Shown in pieces: positions 31,790 through 41,930 of a stretch of DNA of 64,000 bases. The stretch's first letter is position 1. The number at the start of each line of letters is the position of its first letter. Position numbers and translations under genes: made by a program. The notes beneath the pieces are model-generated. The model worked only from the letters and a program-made list of their open reading frames with translations. It did not search any database and was not told where the DNA came from. The DNA comes from Mermis nigrescens (lineage: Eukaryota > Nematoda > Enoplea > Mermithida > Mermithidae): NCBI GenBank assembly GCA_036768485.1, contig JAVLUZ010000272.1, positions 120,034 through 184,033 of the forward strand, written 5' to 3'.

Positions 31790-31886
31790 AAAGAAAGAAG
31801 AGAGACTGGTTGTATGTTCAGTTGTATTTAGGCATCTTTTCAAAGAAAGAAGAGAGACTAGTTGTATGTTCAGTTGTATTAAGGCA
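31790..31886 (+). repeat. Direct tandem duplication of about 52 bp
   Basis: AAAGAAAGAAGAGAGACT followed by GTTGTATGTTCAGTTGTATT occurs twice in direct succession with two or three changes. It lies at the start of the MULE coding region. Confidence 0.85.
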
Positions 31887-32568
31887 TAATCATGAAATCT
31901 TGACAGATCTCTTTTCTCATTATCCTGAACAACCGTGGTTGACACTGATCCTGTTAAATTGGCTAAGCAGTCTGCTGAAGTGGAGGGTATGCAAAATTAA
32001 TTGTTGATCAGATCTGCAAGCGGTATAAGATATGTGTTACCACTAAGGATGTTTGGAATTCAGTGCATTCAAATAAAAGCATATCAGAAAAAATTTTACC
32101 AAAGCAATTTTAGTTGTTCAAAGGCTGAAAAAAGAAAAGTGTGCAGATCCTGATGCTGCAATTTGGGTACTAAGTGATGCAGAGACTAAGTTTATCTATA
32201 TTGTCTTCTATCAGTCAGGTGAAATGAAAAAATGGTATGAAAAATATCCAGATGTAACTCAGGTTGACAGAACTTACTGCCTAAATGACTCTAATTACGT
32301 GTTGTATCTTTTTACATTGTTTGATAACAAAGGCATTAGTCGAATAGTGGCTTGGGCATTCACAGTGTCTAGAGACAGAACCGCATATTGAAGAATGCTT
32401 CAAGATTTTTTTGGAAGTCAATAGTACATCTATAAAAGATACTAAAGTTGTTTTTGAATTGGTCAAGGCTGCTCAGCAGACTTTTTTAACACTAATGTTC
32501 TACTGTGTCAGGTTGATGTTCAACATAATTTCTGTAAAATTGCTAATGAAATGACATTTTTGCCTAAT
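31860..32568 (+). pseudogene. MULE-type transposase, 5' part, interrupted by Polinton B
   Basis: Reads RHNHEILTDLFSHYPEQ, then after stops FTKAILVVQRLKKEKCADPD, WYEKYPDVTQVDRTYCLNDSNYVLYLFTLFD, SRIVAWAFTVSRDRT and VLLCQVDVQHNFCKI. This is the pattern of MULE-like transposases, with a first catalytic Asp in the VDRTY position and a Cys/His pair further on. The frame runs to 32568 (LPNEIS) and resumes at 49961 (HLANNN), proving that 32575-49954 is an insertion. Confidence 0.75.
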
Positions 32569-32574
32569 GAAATA

Positions 32575-33050
32575 AGTAGTTAAGGGTGGGACCCTGGGGC
32601 GCAATGGTTAAGCATAGGACACATTGTAGCATAGGCGGCCCGGGCATGCCCAAATTGGTGTACTAAAAATTTGGTAGACTAATAAATAGTTGCCCTGAGC
32701 GAGCCTAAATTGGTGTACTAAAATTTTGGGAGGTCTAAAGAACCCTAGCGACCCTAATTTGATGTACTAAAAATTAAGTAGACTAATTTCTGGCGGACGA
32801 ACGTAGGGGTAGGATTCGCGTACTAAAAAATAGTTGAGGAGCCTAAATGAGGCCAAAATTCTGGGTGGCCTGTGATGGACCCCCAAATAACGTGTCCTAT
32901 GCTCAGTGAGTGGGAACCCTCCTAAGCCTAGCTGAAATGGTGTAAAGTCGGAAGGGGAGAGAATACACCGGTATGGAATGTAAAATTCAGGAACTAACAG
33001 ACTCAGCAGGGATGGCCGGCCCATCCGACCCGAATTAAACTAAGACTGAA
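32575..33050. repeat. Left terminal and subterminal region of element B
   Basis: Starts AGTAGTTAAGGGTGGGACCC, then GCGCAATGGTTAAGCATAGGA, and many TTGGTGTACTAAAA-type words. The outer 24 bases match the right end exactly, and further inside the match is patchy. The whole 370 bases match 7930-8306 inverted. It ends in an AATTAAACTAAGACTGAAC block also seen in element A. No gene. Confidence 0.85.
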
Positions 33051-33252
33051 CTAATATTAAGTGTATCCATTTTATTTTTTCAGGTTGATTATCGGATGAA
33101 GCGATCGATAATTGTTGTTGTTCTCTATGTACGTGTATTACAATACAACATATGTATGTACATACATATTATTTGCTAAAGTGAATTGTGAAACAGACTA
33201 TAGCCTTTATCCTAGCAGAATTTGATATATGATATGGTCGTTGATATACTTT

Positions 33253-33633
33253 TCATAAAAAGTTTTCATAAAATTCCTTTGTTTCATCGTTAAATTTGTG
33301 CCAAAACTGGCATAACGATTCAAAATTTCTCATTTTAAGGTAATATTCCAATTCGTTAATAAATGACCATTTCTCTCGCTTTTGTCTGTACTCAGGTCTC
33401 ATTTTCAACCAAAAGTACCTGCCCAACTTTCCTTCTTCCATGTATCCGTACTTTAAAATGTGTGAGACAATGTGCTTGTAAATACCTTCTCCTTTTTGAC
33501 GCCATTTTGATATATTACATTCTGGGTATTGCGTATATTTATAAACAAAGTCTATAAACACTAGCAATATTTTCGAGTATTTTAAAACAAAAATGGAGGA
33601 AGTAATGAAAGAGATCCAAAAGCGACCCTTCAC
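33253..33633 (-). CDS. Unknown protein of element B, about 126 aa
   Basis: An uninterrupted minus-strand ORF. From Val-Phe-Ile-Asp-Phe onward it is rich in aromatic and charged residues: NISKWRQKGEGIYKHIVSHI, KLGRYFWLKMRPEYRQKREK, CQFWHKFNDETKEFY. The first 25 residues are hydrophobic (FWISFITSSIFVLKYSKILL), so it could have an N-terminal signal or membrane segment. Alternatively, translation may start further in, because the region overlaps the 5' end of the plus-strand ORF at 33593. I do not recognise the family. Confidence 0.5.
   Translation of the reverse strand: MKGRFWISFITSSIFVLKYSKILLVFIDFVYKYTQYPECNISKWRQKGEGIYKHIVSHILKYGYMEEGKLGRYFWLKMRPEYRQKREKWSFINELEYYLKMRNFESLCQFWHKFNDETKEFYENFL
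33551..33564 (+). promoter_or_regulatory. TATA box of ORF 33593, near-match to the virion motif
   Basis: TCTATAAACACTAG, with its TATA start 40 bases before the ATG at 33593. It differs by one base from TCTATAAATACTAG of the MCP gene (9722-9733) and has the same spacing, linking promoters of element B and cluster C. Confidence 0.65.
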
Positions 33634-33799
33634 GGAAGTGGAAACTAAAAGGGATGAAGTAATACCAAAAGTAGAGGAAAAGATGACCGAAAAAGTAAAA
33701 ATTGATGAAAAGCAGCAATTTATGGATGAGGACGTAAAACCTTACGGGAGGACAATTCGACCCCTATTGAGTTGTGCGGCAAAAATCTACAAAGGCTGA
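33593..33799 (+). CDS. Small charged protein of element B, unknown
   Basis: 68 codons from a good AAAATGG start, Glu/Lys-rich (FTEVETKRDEVIPKVEEKM), with a less charged end (YGRTIRPLLSCAAKIYKG). No domain recognised; the charged part may be helical. A TATA box lies 40 bases upstream. The 5' end overlaps the minus-strand ORF at 33253-33633. It stands before the TBP-like gene on the same strand. Confidence 0.5.
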   Translation: MEEVMKEIQKRPFTEVETKRDEVIPKVEEKMTEKVKIDEKQQFMDEDVKPYGRTIRPLLSCAAKIYKG

Positions 33800-34083
33800 T
33801 GTACACGCTTTTGATTCAGTTATGCGAATACTGTCAAAATCGTAGTTTGACTTGAAATGTGTTTGAAACAAATTTGGGGGTACTGTACATACGTATAGAA
33901 ATGTGTCCGAGGTGTACCAAATTTAACAGAGCCATGCAAGAAGCAGGCAAAAGAGTCTTGAAACGTTATCCGTAAAACTTACTTACATGTATATCCCTAT
34001 CTTAAGGCACCCATGAAACTTATGCGGCGCGTCTACCATATATACTTACGTACTTAGGTAGGTACCTATGTACAGTACTTAAA

Positions 34084-34650
34084 ATGAAGGTGCAGAATAT
34101 CGTCAGCAGTGTTGACAGCAAAAAAAGAATCAGTTTACATCACATTCACAGTGATTATCCTAATGTTAAATACAAACCTCACAAATTTCCAGGTCTAATT
34201 TTTTGTATGACTAACCCAAAATCAACTTTACTGTTTTTCGAGTCTGGAAAAATTGTATGCGTTGGGTCGAAAACGGTTGAAGAAGCTAAACAGACATAAG
34301 AGAAAGGATTAGAAATTATCGATTCAAATACTAATCTCAAAGTCAAAATTCACATGTTTGTTGGTTCATTCTGTTTAAATTCTCCAATTAATCTATCAGA
34401 CTTTTACGAAAATGTGAATAGAAAGAGCGAATACAAGCCCGAGATTTTCCCGGGTCTCGTCTACAGAATGAGAAACACTACCACAATTTTGTTTTCGAGC
34501 GGCAAAATTATTGTAACTGGTGCAAAATATGTGCAACATCTAAATCAAGCTGAACATATCTTAACAACACTACTAAAACAGCACGTGCCAAATATACACT
34601 TCTGTTCATTTAAAGCCCTTAAAAGGGCCGTTGGGTTAAAAATTCTATAA
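34084..34650 (+). pseudogene. TBP-like: TATA-binding-protein homologue of element B, one internal stop
   Basis: 188 codons spanning the whole two-repeat TBP core. Repeat 1: MKVQNIVSSVDSKKRISLHH, KYKPHKFPGLIFCM and LFFESGKIVCVGSKT. Repeat 2: GSFCLNSPINLSDFY, YKPEIFPGLVYRMR and LFSSGKIIVTGAKY with a helical end. In TBP, QNIV Asn and Val and the Phe residues in KRFPG, LIF and ELFPG positions contact the minor groove; most are kept here (Phe in HKFPG, FF-ESGK, EIFPG, LFSSGK). The repeat 2 Asn site is changed to Met-Phe and the repeat 1 TGA[KR] Thr is Val. A single TAA after EEAKQT (near 34297) splits the repeats; otherwise it is open, so it decayed recently or is read through. There is no N-terminal extension. 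CATATATACT at 34037 is a possible TATA box. Confidence 0.9.
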
Positions 34651-34828
34651 AAAGCGTTGCTCGCAAGGGTACGTCATTCTATCCAATCGCAATACGTAGC
34701 GCATCTTGGCGTCAAAATCGTACGGCATTTGTCCACTTGTGCTCTAGTAATATTAGTGTATCAACTTCACAACCCTACACGATATAAAAATTAGTAGACC
34801 AATGTTTGATATTCACTTTAGTGTAAAG

Positions 34829-34837
34829 TATAAATAC
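34829..34837 (+). promoter_or_regulatory. TATA-type boxes upstream of the F-box gene
   Basis: TATAAATAC at 34829 and TATAAATA at 34868 lie 65 and 26 bases before the ATG at 34894. The first resembles the motif used in cluster C. Confidence 0.45.
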
Positions 34838-34893
34838 ATGCATATATGTACAAAAGCAATCAATTTGTATAAATAAAACTAGTATACACAGAA

Positions 34894-35558
34894 ATGAAGA
34901 TTTTCAAAATAAAGAAAAAACTTAAATTAAATATGCTACCCCCGGAGCTATTGGTTAAAATATTCAAGTATTTGGACGGGAGAACGAGACTGAAACTGCA
35001 AAGAGTATGTCAAAAATGGTTGGAAATTATAGAAAATTTTAATTTTTGGCCCATTTCTCACAAAATTGTTCTGACAATTTCTGACGGTAACCTTATTCTC
35101 ACCACCCCGCTTTTTGTAAAAACAAACCCAACATTTGAGCAAACTATGAGTGTGTTGAAAATCGTCAATCCAGTCAAATTGAAAATTTGCGACAAGTTAG
35201 ACAAGTTAAGACTTTTCAGTTTTGTCCTGGAAAAAGATTAAACTATTTCTTAGTTAATTTTCTTACGTGCAACAATAAAATGATGTGTCGCACTTTTGTC
35301 TTCAATTTATGTAAAACATTAGCAGACAAATCCCAAAAATGTGTTCTAGTGATAAGTATAGGACAATTAGGGTTTTCAACGCATTACGATTTTGAAGATT
35401 ATGTAATTGAGAAACACATCTCAGTCAATTACTATACATTATACATATGCCAACATAAATATGCAATTTGGAAAAAACATATATTCGATAAAAAGTATAT
35501 AATATCTATATATGATGTGGATAGGAAGGAAGAACTTTATCCTCAATTCATGTTTTAA
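34894..35558 (+). pseudogene. F-box protein 1 of element B, one frameshift
   Basis: The N-terminus has a basic start then LNMLPPELLVKIFKYLDGRTRLKLQRVCQKW, a clear F-box (residues about 13-50: Leu-Pro-x-Glu-Leu, Ile-Phe-x-Tyr-Leu, Val-Cys-x-x-Trp). After about 110 codons a shift near 35200-35240 leads to a second half (to 35558) with FNLCKTLADKSQKC and YFEDY-like, Tyr/Lys-rich sequence. F-box proteins bind SKP1 and bring substrates to SCF ubiquitin ligases; the C-terminal part would choose the substrate and has no repeat that I recognise. It follows the TBP gene on the same strand. F-box genes are not part of the standard Polinton set. Confidence 0.8.
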
Positions 35559-35576
35559 TAAAAAAATAAATAGACT

Positions 35577-35650
35577 CAGTTAGTCACCTTTGCGTTAGCA
35601 AAGGGTCCAACCTGCGCCACGTGGAGGCCAAGTCTTTGCAGGTCGCAATA
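35577..35650 (-). other. Conserved structured segment with box-A-like sequence, element B copy
   Basis: On the minus strand: GACCTGC-(loop)-GCAGGT stem, TGGCGCAGGTTGG box-A-like string and CCTTTGC-TAAC-GCAAAGG hairpin. It matches 6080-6170 in element A with the stems kept and the loop changed. It is not a full tRNA. Confidence 0.45.
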
Positions 35651-35694
35651 TAAATTTATAAGTATAAAGAATAAAATTAAAATAAATAACAAAA

Positions 35695-35922
35695 ATGGAT
35701 CTTAATTTTATGAGTAGAAATCGAGATTTTCCTCTAAAAGAAATAGAAAAATGTCTCAAAAGAGTTGATTTCAATGGAAGTGTTTCTAACCAAATAATTG
35801 GATGTTTAGTTCTTCTGATAATATTACTCTTTTAATTTATTTTCAAACTAATTAAGAAAAAACGTTTTCATTTAATAACAAATTCAGATGATTCTTCAAC
35901 ATATACTCTCAGGCATGTTTAG
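35695..35922 (+). pseudogene. Small single-span membrane protein of element B, internal stop
   Basis: From ATG 35695: an N-terminal soluble part with FPLKEIEKCLKRVDFNGS, then the hydrophobic IIGCLVLLIILLF, a TAA at 35833, and in the same frame FIFKLIKKKRFHLI with a basic stop-transfer signal and a Ser/Thr-rich tail to 35922. The continuation of the membrane span beyond the stop suggests one original protein of about 75 aa. TATAAAG lies 32 bases upstream. Function unknown. Confidence 0.5.
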
Positions 35923-36229
35923 ACTGCAACGTCGATTTTAATTAAAATAATGAAATACTTTCAGACATATTCGGGCTGTCAGCCATATTTGGGCTGAAAA
36001 AGTCGATTTTTTAATTTTTATTTTCTAATTTTTTTCTGTTGGCATCCAAGATAAATGAAAAACACGATAAAACAAAAATGGAAATGGAAATTTAAAGGAA
36101 TGAAAAAACGACAATATTTTAGCTAGAATGTACAAAAACGACTACCGGTTTATATACAACAATGATGCCTTTTACTTATTTACGGGTATGCGCTACCGTC
36201 CCAGTTTTTACAATTTCTCTAATAAAATA

Positions 36230-36590
36230 AAAATAATGACGTCTTGTCCGGTCACGCTGTTTTTTGGACAGGTACCGGCCAGAGGAACGAAATAAACAAA
36301 AAACTCAACCCGTGTTTCGACTACCCACCGGCACTTGCTCTTTTCAGGGAGATCCGGCAGGCAGGCGAGAAAAAAACAAAATAGTGACCATGACCATCAT
36401 CTGAACAAAACAAAATGACGTCTTGTCCAGTCACGCTGTGTTTCAAGACAGGTACTGGCCAGAGGAACGAAATAAACAAAAATAAGAACTAAACAAAATG
36501 ATGTCTTGTCCGGTCACGCTGTGTTTCAAGACAGGTACCAGCCAGAGGAACAAAATAAGCAAAAAATGACGGTCAGAGGGTCAAATAATA
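36230..36590 (-). repeat. Repeats downstream of pPolB, element B copy
   Basis: Same units as at 5430-5830 (minus strand TTCCTCTGGCCAGTACCTGTC with AGCGTGACTGGACAAGACGTC), again three good copies and one diverged. They lie directly after the pPolB stop. Confidence 0.7.
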
Positions 36591-36619
36591 AAATAAGGCA
36601 CGGGTAAATCAAGAGACAA

Positions 36620-39600
36620 TTAAAAACCGAACGGTAGCGTACAATAGTTAGGGAAGAGGCATCTTTTGTCGTATACAACCCGATAATCCTTCTTACACAT
36701 GCTAGTTAAAATATTATGTTCTCCATCCCTTAAAATTTTCTTTTCCACAATTGTCCGCACGTATTCATCACCTAAAGTGAATCCAACCACCATTTTTTTC
36801 AAATAGTCAAAAGTAATTTCCTGTTTAACAGAATAATTCAAATTGAAACCTTTAGACTTCTGCACCTCGTGCACCATATTCTTTCCATCAGTCGTGACGC
36901 TAGTAGGCATAATTTTTTGGTCCGCCCGAAACAAATTCAGAAATGTACGCGTTTTCGCCAAACGCTTGCAATTCGTTCGTCATATTGCCCAAATACGGCC
37001 CTATTGGTACCGTATATTGATCATCCGGCCTGCTTAAATAAATTACCGAGTCTGTGTCCATATACAGAACTCGGTCCTGCAACTTTTCCAAATAGGTATA
37101 TAATTTCAAGCGCGCCTGACACGTGACATAAGACGCAATAACAGGATTAGTATTATTAAGAGCTTCCAGAAATTCGTCTTCAACAACATAAGTGCAGCAA
37201 ATCATATTTTCGCCAATAAACCGCATAGATCTGACTTCTTTAGCAGAATCAAACATTAAATCTAGTAAATTCTTCAGGATCAGAAATATATTTAATTTGA
37301 GACATGTTATTTCTCTGTCCGAATTTACCCCAAAAAGAATTTAGCATTAGTTTAGCGAGCAAGCGCATGCCAGCATTCTTCTCTATTTTACTAGAATCAA
37401 GCGCAATACCTTCAATGCGTTCATAATTAGCAATATAATCAACTTTATCAGTATCAGTCTTACAATTGGAAGGGTATCCGTCCGCTTGCTGCTTTAAGCG
37501 CAAGAACTTATTTATATAATCGGTAAAAAGACCGCCAGTCTTGCTGGTTGGGTTGTACTTAGTCCAAATTTGAGTAATGCCAAATTTCGTGAATTTTTAA
37601 AATTTTATACCCAAGCTCGAGAGCTTTATAAATTTCTAGACTAACCCAAGCCCCCGTAATTGCGCGCTGCGCATCAGAATGCTCGCAGTCATCAATTTTA
37701 TCAATAACGCATTGTTTACATAAAGGAAATAATAATTTGCCGTCATAACGGTAGGGGAGGACCGGGTGGTATAGGCCGCGCGGGGGGATAATCGTGCATT
37801 TAATAATGCCGTTATAAGTTTTTTCCGAAAGTGGGGTGAAGTTTTCCGTAAAAATTTGGGGATGGCCGAGTCGGAAATTCCCCGGTTTTGCAAACCCAGG
37901 GGTACAAGCTACAAACATCTACATATTCAATTTTTTCATTAGGCGTGCAAACGTGCAATAATTTAATAGCATTAGTGTGACCACCGTAAAAAGCTTCACA
38001 GGGGCCTAGTGGCGTAATTAATTCAATATCGTCAAAATATTTTTTCATTTCCCAATTTTTGTTTAATTCCTTTTTTAACTCGCATTCCCATTTTTCAATA
38101 ACGGTATAGCCAAGACTTTGCAAATACATTTTACGATCAACAGTAGATAAATACAGCTTCTTCAGCAGTACGTTTATCAGCAGTTAATTTATTACGATCA
38201 GACATACATTTAGTACAACCATGAAAATAACAGCCCTGGAACTCATAAATTGTTTTACCGCAAATACCATCAACTTTATATTTCCCAATTTTAATTTCTG
38301 CCCCCATTTAATTTATGACGAATATGAATATTTTGACTTTCAGAAATATATTTTAACCATTTTAACGTGATCATTGATTGATTTTCTTTACTTAAATACC
38401 CACCATGCGGCACAATGCCGATGGTTTGGGGGGTTAGGAAATTTTTACAAAAAATGTAATTACAAGCCGAAGCAATAGTAATACTGACGAGGAAGGGATC
38501 AACCCCCGTTTCAGAAATAAAAATTTGTCTAAACTTTAAACAGCAACGAGTTAAAATATCAACATCAGATTCGCAATATTCCATTAATTCTTTTTGCAAA
38601 TTAAACGGTTTATTTAACAATTTTTCTTGCGCGTACCAGTTCAAAAACTCTGTACGCGCCTCTTCCTTCATATTATCGGGGGCATAAAAGTCAATATCGG
38701 GAAGGCCGCCAGAATAGTTCCAGTTTTCGAGTGTATTGAAAAAATGGGGGAAATACCCTTTTTTTAGTTCCGAAATCCCGAATGTTTTTGGTAGAGATGA
38801 TAAAGCCGAGGGGATGAAATTCATGGAGTCAATGACCCGTACCTTTCCCGCTTCCAGCATCAAGATTTGCAGCCCACGACAAATAAGTTTAGGATTAATT
38901 GTGCCGTGATTTTGAAAATATTGCAATAAAAACTGAGAATCAAAACCGCTAGCATTATGAGCAAGTGCAGTAGCGCCTTCATTTTCTTTACTAAATAACC
39001 AGTGACAAAACTCGTTTAAGCAGTTTTGACCAGAAAAATAAAATTTATTAAACCCGCATTTAGCGCAATTTCCCAACTCTTCATTTATACAACTTTCGCA
39101 GACTTTATAAGCAATGCAGCAATTGGGGGTGTGCAATGAAATTTTTATCCTCTTGTTTATTTCTGCCAAACTCTTTGTCCTGACAAGTTTCAAAATCGAA
39201 GAAAATGAAAGTTAGGTTTCCGTTTGGGTTCAGAATCGGGGGAATTGGCATCATATAACATTCGTGATTAACTTTATCAACGTACATACAACAAGTAGTA
39301 CAATAAATTTGACCGCATTTATGATTTTTACCATTTTTACCCGTTTTCAATAATTGATTACATTTTTTACAACGACTGACGGTTGAGACAAACCGACAGC
39401 CAAAATTTTTCGCCAATTTTAGATTTTTTACCAGTTTCATGATTATTAAAACAACTTTCGCTCATAAACCATCTATTACAATCAGAACAAGATTTCCAAT
39501 TATCAAATGCGCATTGGGGGTAGCGATCGCAACAAGTGCATGCGCCTCTATTACAAATATGATTTTCAGAATTACTATAACCTTTATCGCATATTTCGCA

Positions 39601-40735
39601 GTAGTAAGACGCGCCGAAGAATGCTGGCATGCGCGTAATAACATCAAAGTGGTTATGATGAAGATATAAATGAATGATTTTATCAGAGTTGGGGCCGGCA
39701 TAAATTAAAGCATCCATATGATCTTTAGAATAAATTTTAATTTGAAAATTAGGGGTTAAAAAATTTTGAATTTCTGCTACCTCGTCCAAACCACAGAGTC
39801 CCTTGTGCTCGCCTAGACCCGCAGCTTCCATTAGCTCAACGGCTAATTTCTTCTGCAGGGTCCTCCGACCCCATTATCCCCCTTCCTAATACTATCCCAC
39901 CTCGGATCCCCGTCTGAGACGAGCACGAGCAACAACTATTGGCCCGGGCGAGGCACAATTTATCATTTTATTTTGAATTTGAATAAAACAGACCCCATTC
40001 CCGCAATGGCGGAGCAAACCAGGTATCCCAATTAACAATGCGACGTGTTTTTTTACGCATGTTATGGAGTTGGTTCCCCGGCTCCCATAGGGGCGTCAAC
40101 AATAATTACGTTCAAAAGAACCAGATCATTAAAATTAAAATCGCGTTTGGATTGACTCACGCGTTCGACCATGCTCAGGATGCGGTCGGCATTCAGGAGC
40201 TGGCGGTGGCAGAACGGAATTAAAACTCGGTGGTCGAGAGAGGGATGCATCAGTTCGACCCCGACCATATCCTTGGGAGCACAGCCGTCTAAAATCCGCT
40301 CAAGCGCATGATCGAAAACTGATCGAATGAGACGACCAAAATCACAGACCTCATTTGTGCGCTTAAGCCGTAGGCTGTACCCCCGAGCGTCGGTGCCAAA
40401 CTTCTGCACCCTTAAGCGATACATCTCGCCCACCTCGTAAAATTCGTTCAAAGACAGGCCACCGCCTATCTGCCCTGTGCCTTCATCCTGCTCTCCCAAG
40501 ATGGCATTCCAGAACGCAACAGATCCAAACTCGACTCTTTTTAGCCCCTTTTCAACAAATTTTTCAAAAATATATGTCAATACAGTAGGCTCGCCTGAAT
40601 ACAGCTCCAAATCCACCATTCAGCTGCAGCAATTCCAGAGTCGGGTCGGGCGCCACCGCAGTCAAGTCGTTTTCTTCAACCGCAAGCTGGCAAATGGCGG
40701 TCGTTAGTGAAGTGTCGCGGCTGAGGTTGATCCAT
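36620..40735 (-). pseudogene. pPolB: Protein-primed family B DNA polymerase of element B
   Basis: Better preserved than the copy at 1204-5415. In order: N-terminal domain with ERVSQSKRDFNFNDLV and VIIVDAPMGAG (about 40130-40080), a pattern of Polinton polymerases; zinc-binding regions with CEICDKGY, CNRGACTCC, CSDCNRWF (39650-39480) and CKKCNQLL, CTTCCMYVD (39370-39270); exonuclease motifs FDFET (near 39195), NASGFDSQFLLQYF (near 38960) and YCESDVDIL (near 38570); PHGGYLSKENQS (near 38400); KTIYEFKGCYFHGC (near 38240); palm motif A DVCSLYP (near 37915); motif B KLMLNSFWGKFGQ (near 37340); motif C YMDTDSVIY (near 37050); C-terminus LPFGF. All catalytic motifs are present, but about nine frameshifts or stops break the frame. 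The ATG at 40735 corresponds to MDQP in copy A. Length about 1,370 codons. Confidence 0.95.
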
Positions 40736-40899
40736 CTTCTCCAAATGGCGTTAATCAGAGCCTGGTTATTGATCCAAATTCGGGAAGCGATAATGTCCTT
40801 CAGCTTCTTGCAAAGGCGATTAATGCTCGGGAATTCGAAAGTGATTCTGATTCGGATGACGATTCATCTTCCTTCAGCAAGTTGACAAAATAAGTAGCA

Positions 40900-41860
40900 A
40901 ATTTGACAAATTGATCAGAGACCAAATTGAACAACCAACTGATCAGCAGACGAAATTTCTATAAAATAAGAAGAGACTAGTTTTGCTCCTTCAGTCGGCT
41001 CCTTATATACCAAAAATTGGTGTACTAAAAAAATTAGTATACTAATATTTTCAGCCAATCAGAAGCGAAGCTGGCATCAGTGCCAACCAATCAGAATCCA
41101 GCAAATTAGTGTACTAATTAAACGTGTTCAGACATGTTCAGGGGGTGAGCAAAAAATTTGGTCTATCAAATTCGTTCAGACCTGCCACCAAGTTAGCATA
41201 CTAAAAAATTAGTGTACTAAATAGGGAAAAAGAGCCAAAAAATTAGCATATGCGTGCATATATTAATGTATAATGGATAAAAATCATAGAAAAATTAGCA
41301 TACACTTATGTACATTACTGCATTATATACAAAAACGGTTGAAAAAGAGCAAAAATTAGCATATGCATATGTATATTAACGCATTAGCCTAATGAAAAGG
41401 CTAAAAATCGTTCAAAATTAGTGCGCATATATGAATATTAATGTATTAAATTGATAAAAAAGCAAACAGTGGCATAAGAATGCGCATATTAATGCAAAAT
41501 TGACAAATACAAATTGAAAATAAGCAAACGTGCGTGATTACGATGTATAAAACATAAAAACGTTGAACACTCTTCATAAAAATATAAAGAAACGTAAAAA
41601 ACAAAATGAAATAAGCTAAAAACACGATCTAATCATGTTTATTGATTATTTTCAACCATGGCTTGTAATATTAACCTTAAAACAGCCATGGTGTACTAAT
41701 TTTAACACATAAATAAATTGGTATACTAATTTTAACACATAAATAAATTGGTATACTAATTTAAAGAGTCAATCAATCAATTGGTGTACTAATTTAGTAT
41801 ACTAAAAATTGGTGTACTAATAATTTTTAACAACAGGAGAAGGGAAAAAAGACGTATTAT
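40900..41860. repeat. AT-rich repeat region upstream of pPolB (AATTAGCATA and TTAGTATACTAA units)
   Basis: 41240-41480 holds four or five diverged units of 50-60 bp with AAAAATTAGCATATGC and ATATATTAATGTATTA. 41690-41825 holds repeats of TTGGTATACTAATTTTAACACATAAATAAA. The palindromic word TTAGTATACTAA and variants recur. Both strands lack genes. The region matches 1-1250 and separates the divergent pPolB and the gene at 41931; an enhancer or replication origin is possible. Confidence 0.65.
41002..41009 (-). promoter_or_regulatory. TATA box of pPolB, element B
   Basis: Minus-strand GGTATATAAGGAGCCGAC, matching that of element A at 1062-1069. It lies about 270 bases upstream of the ATG at 40735. 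Confidence 0.6.
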
Positions 41861-41930
41861 CACTTAACGACCCCTTACAAACTGCTGTATATTGCTTTTT
41901 ATATCCTATTTTTTGTGATTTTATACAAAA

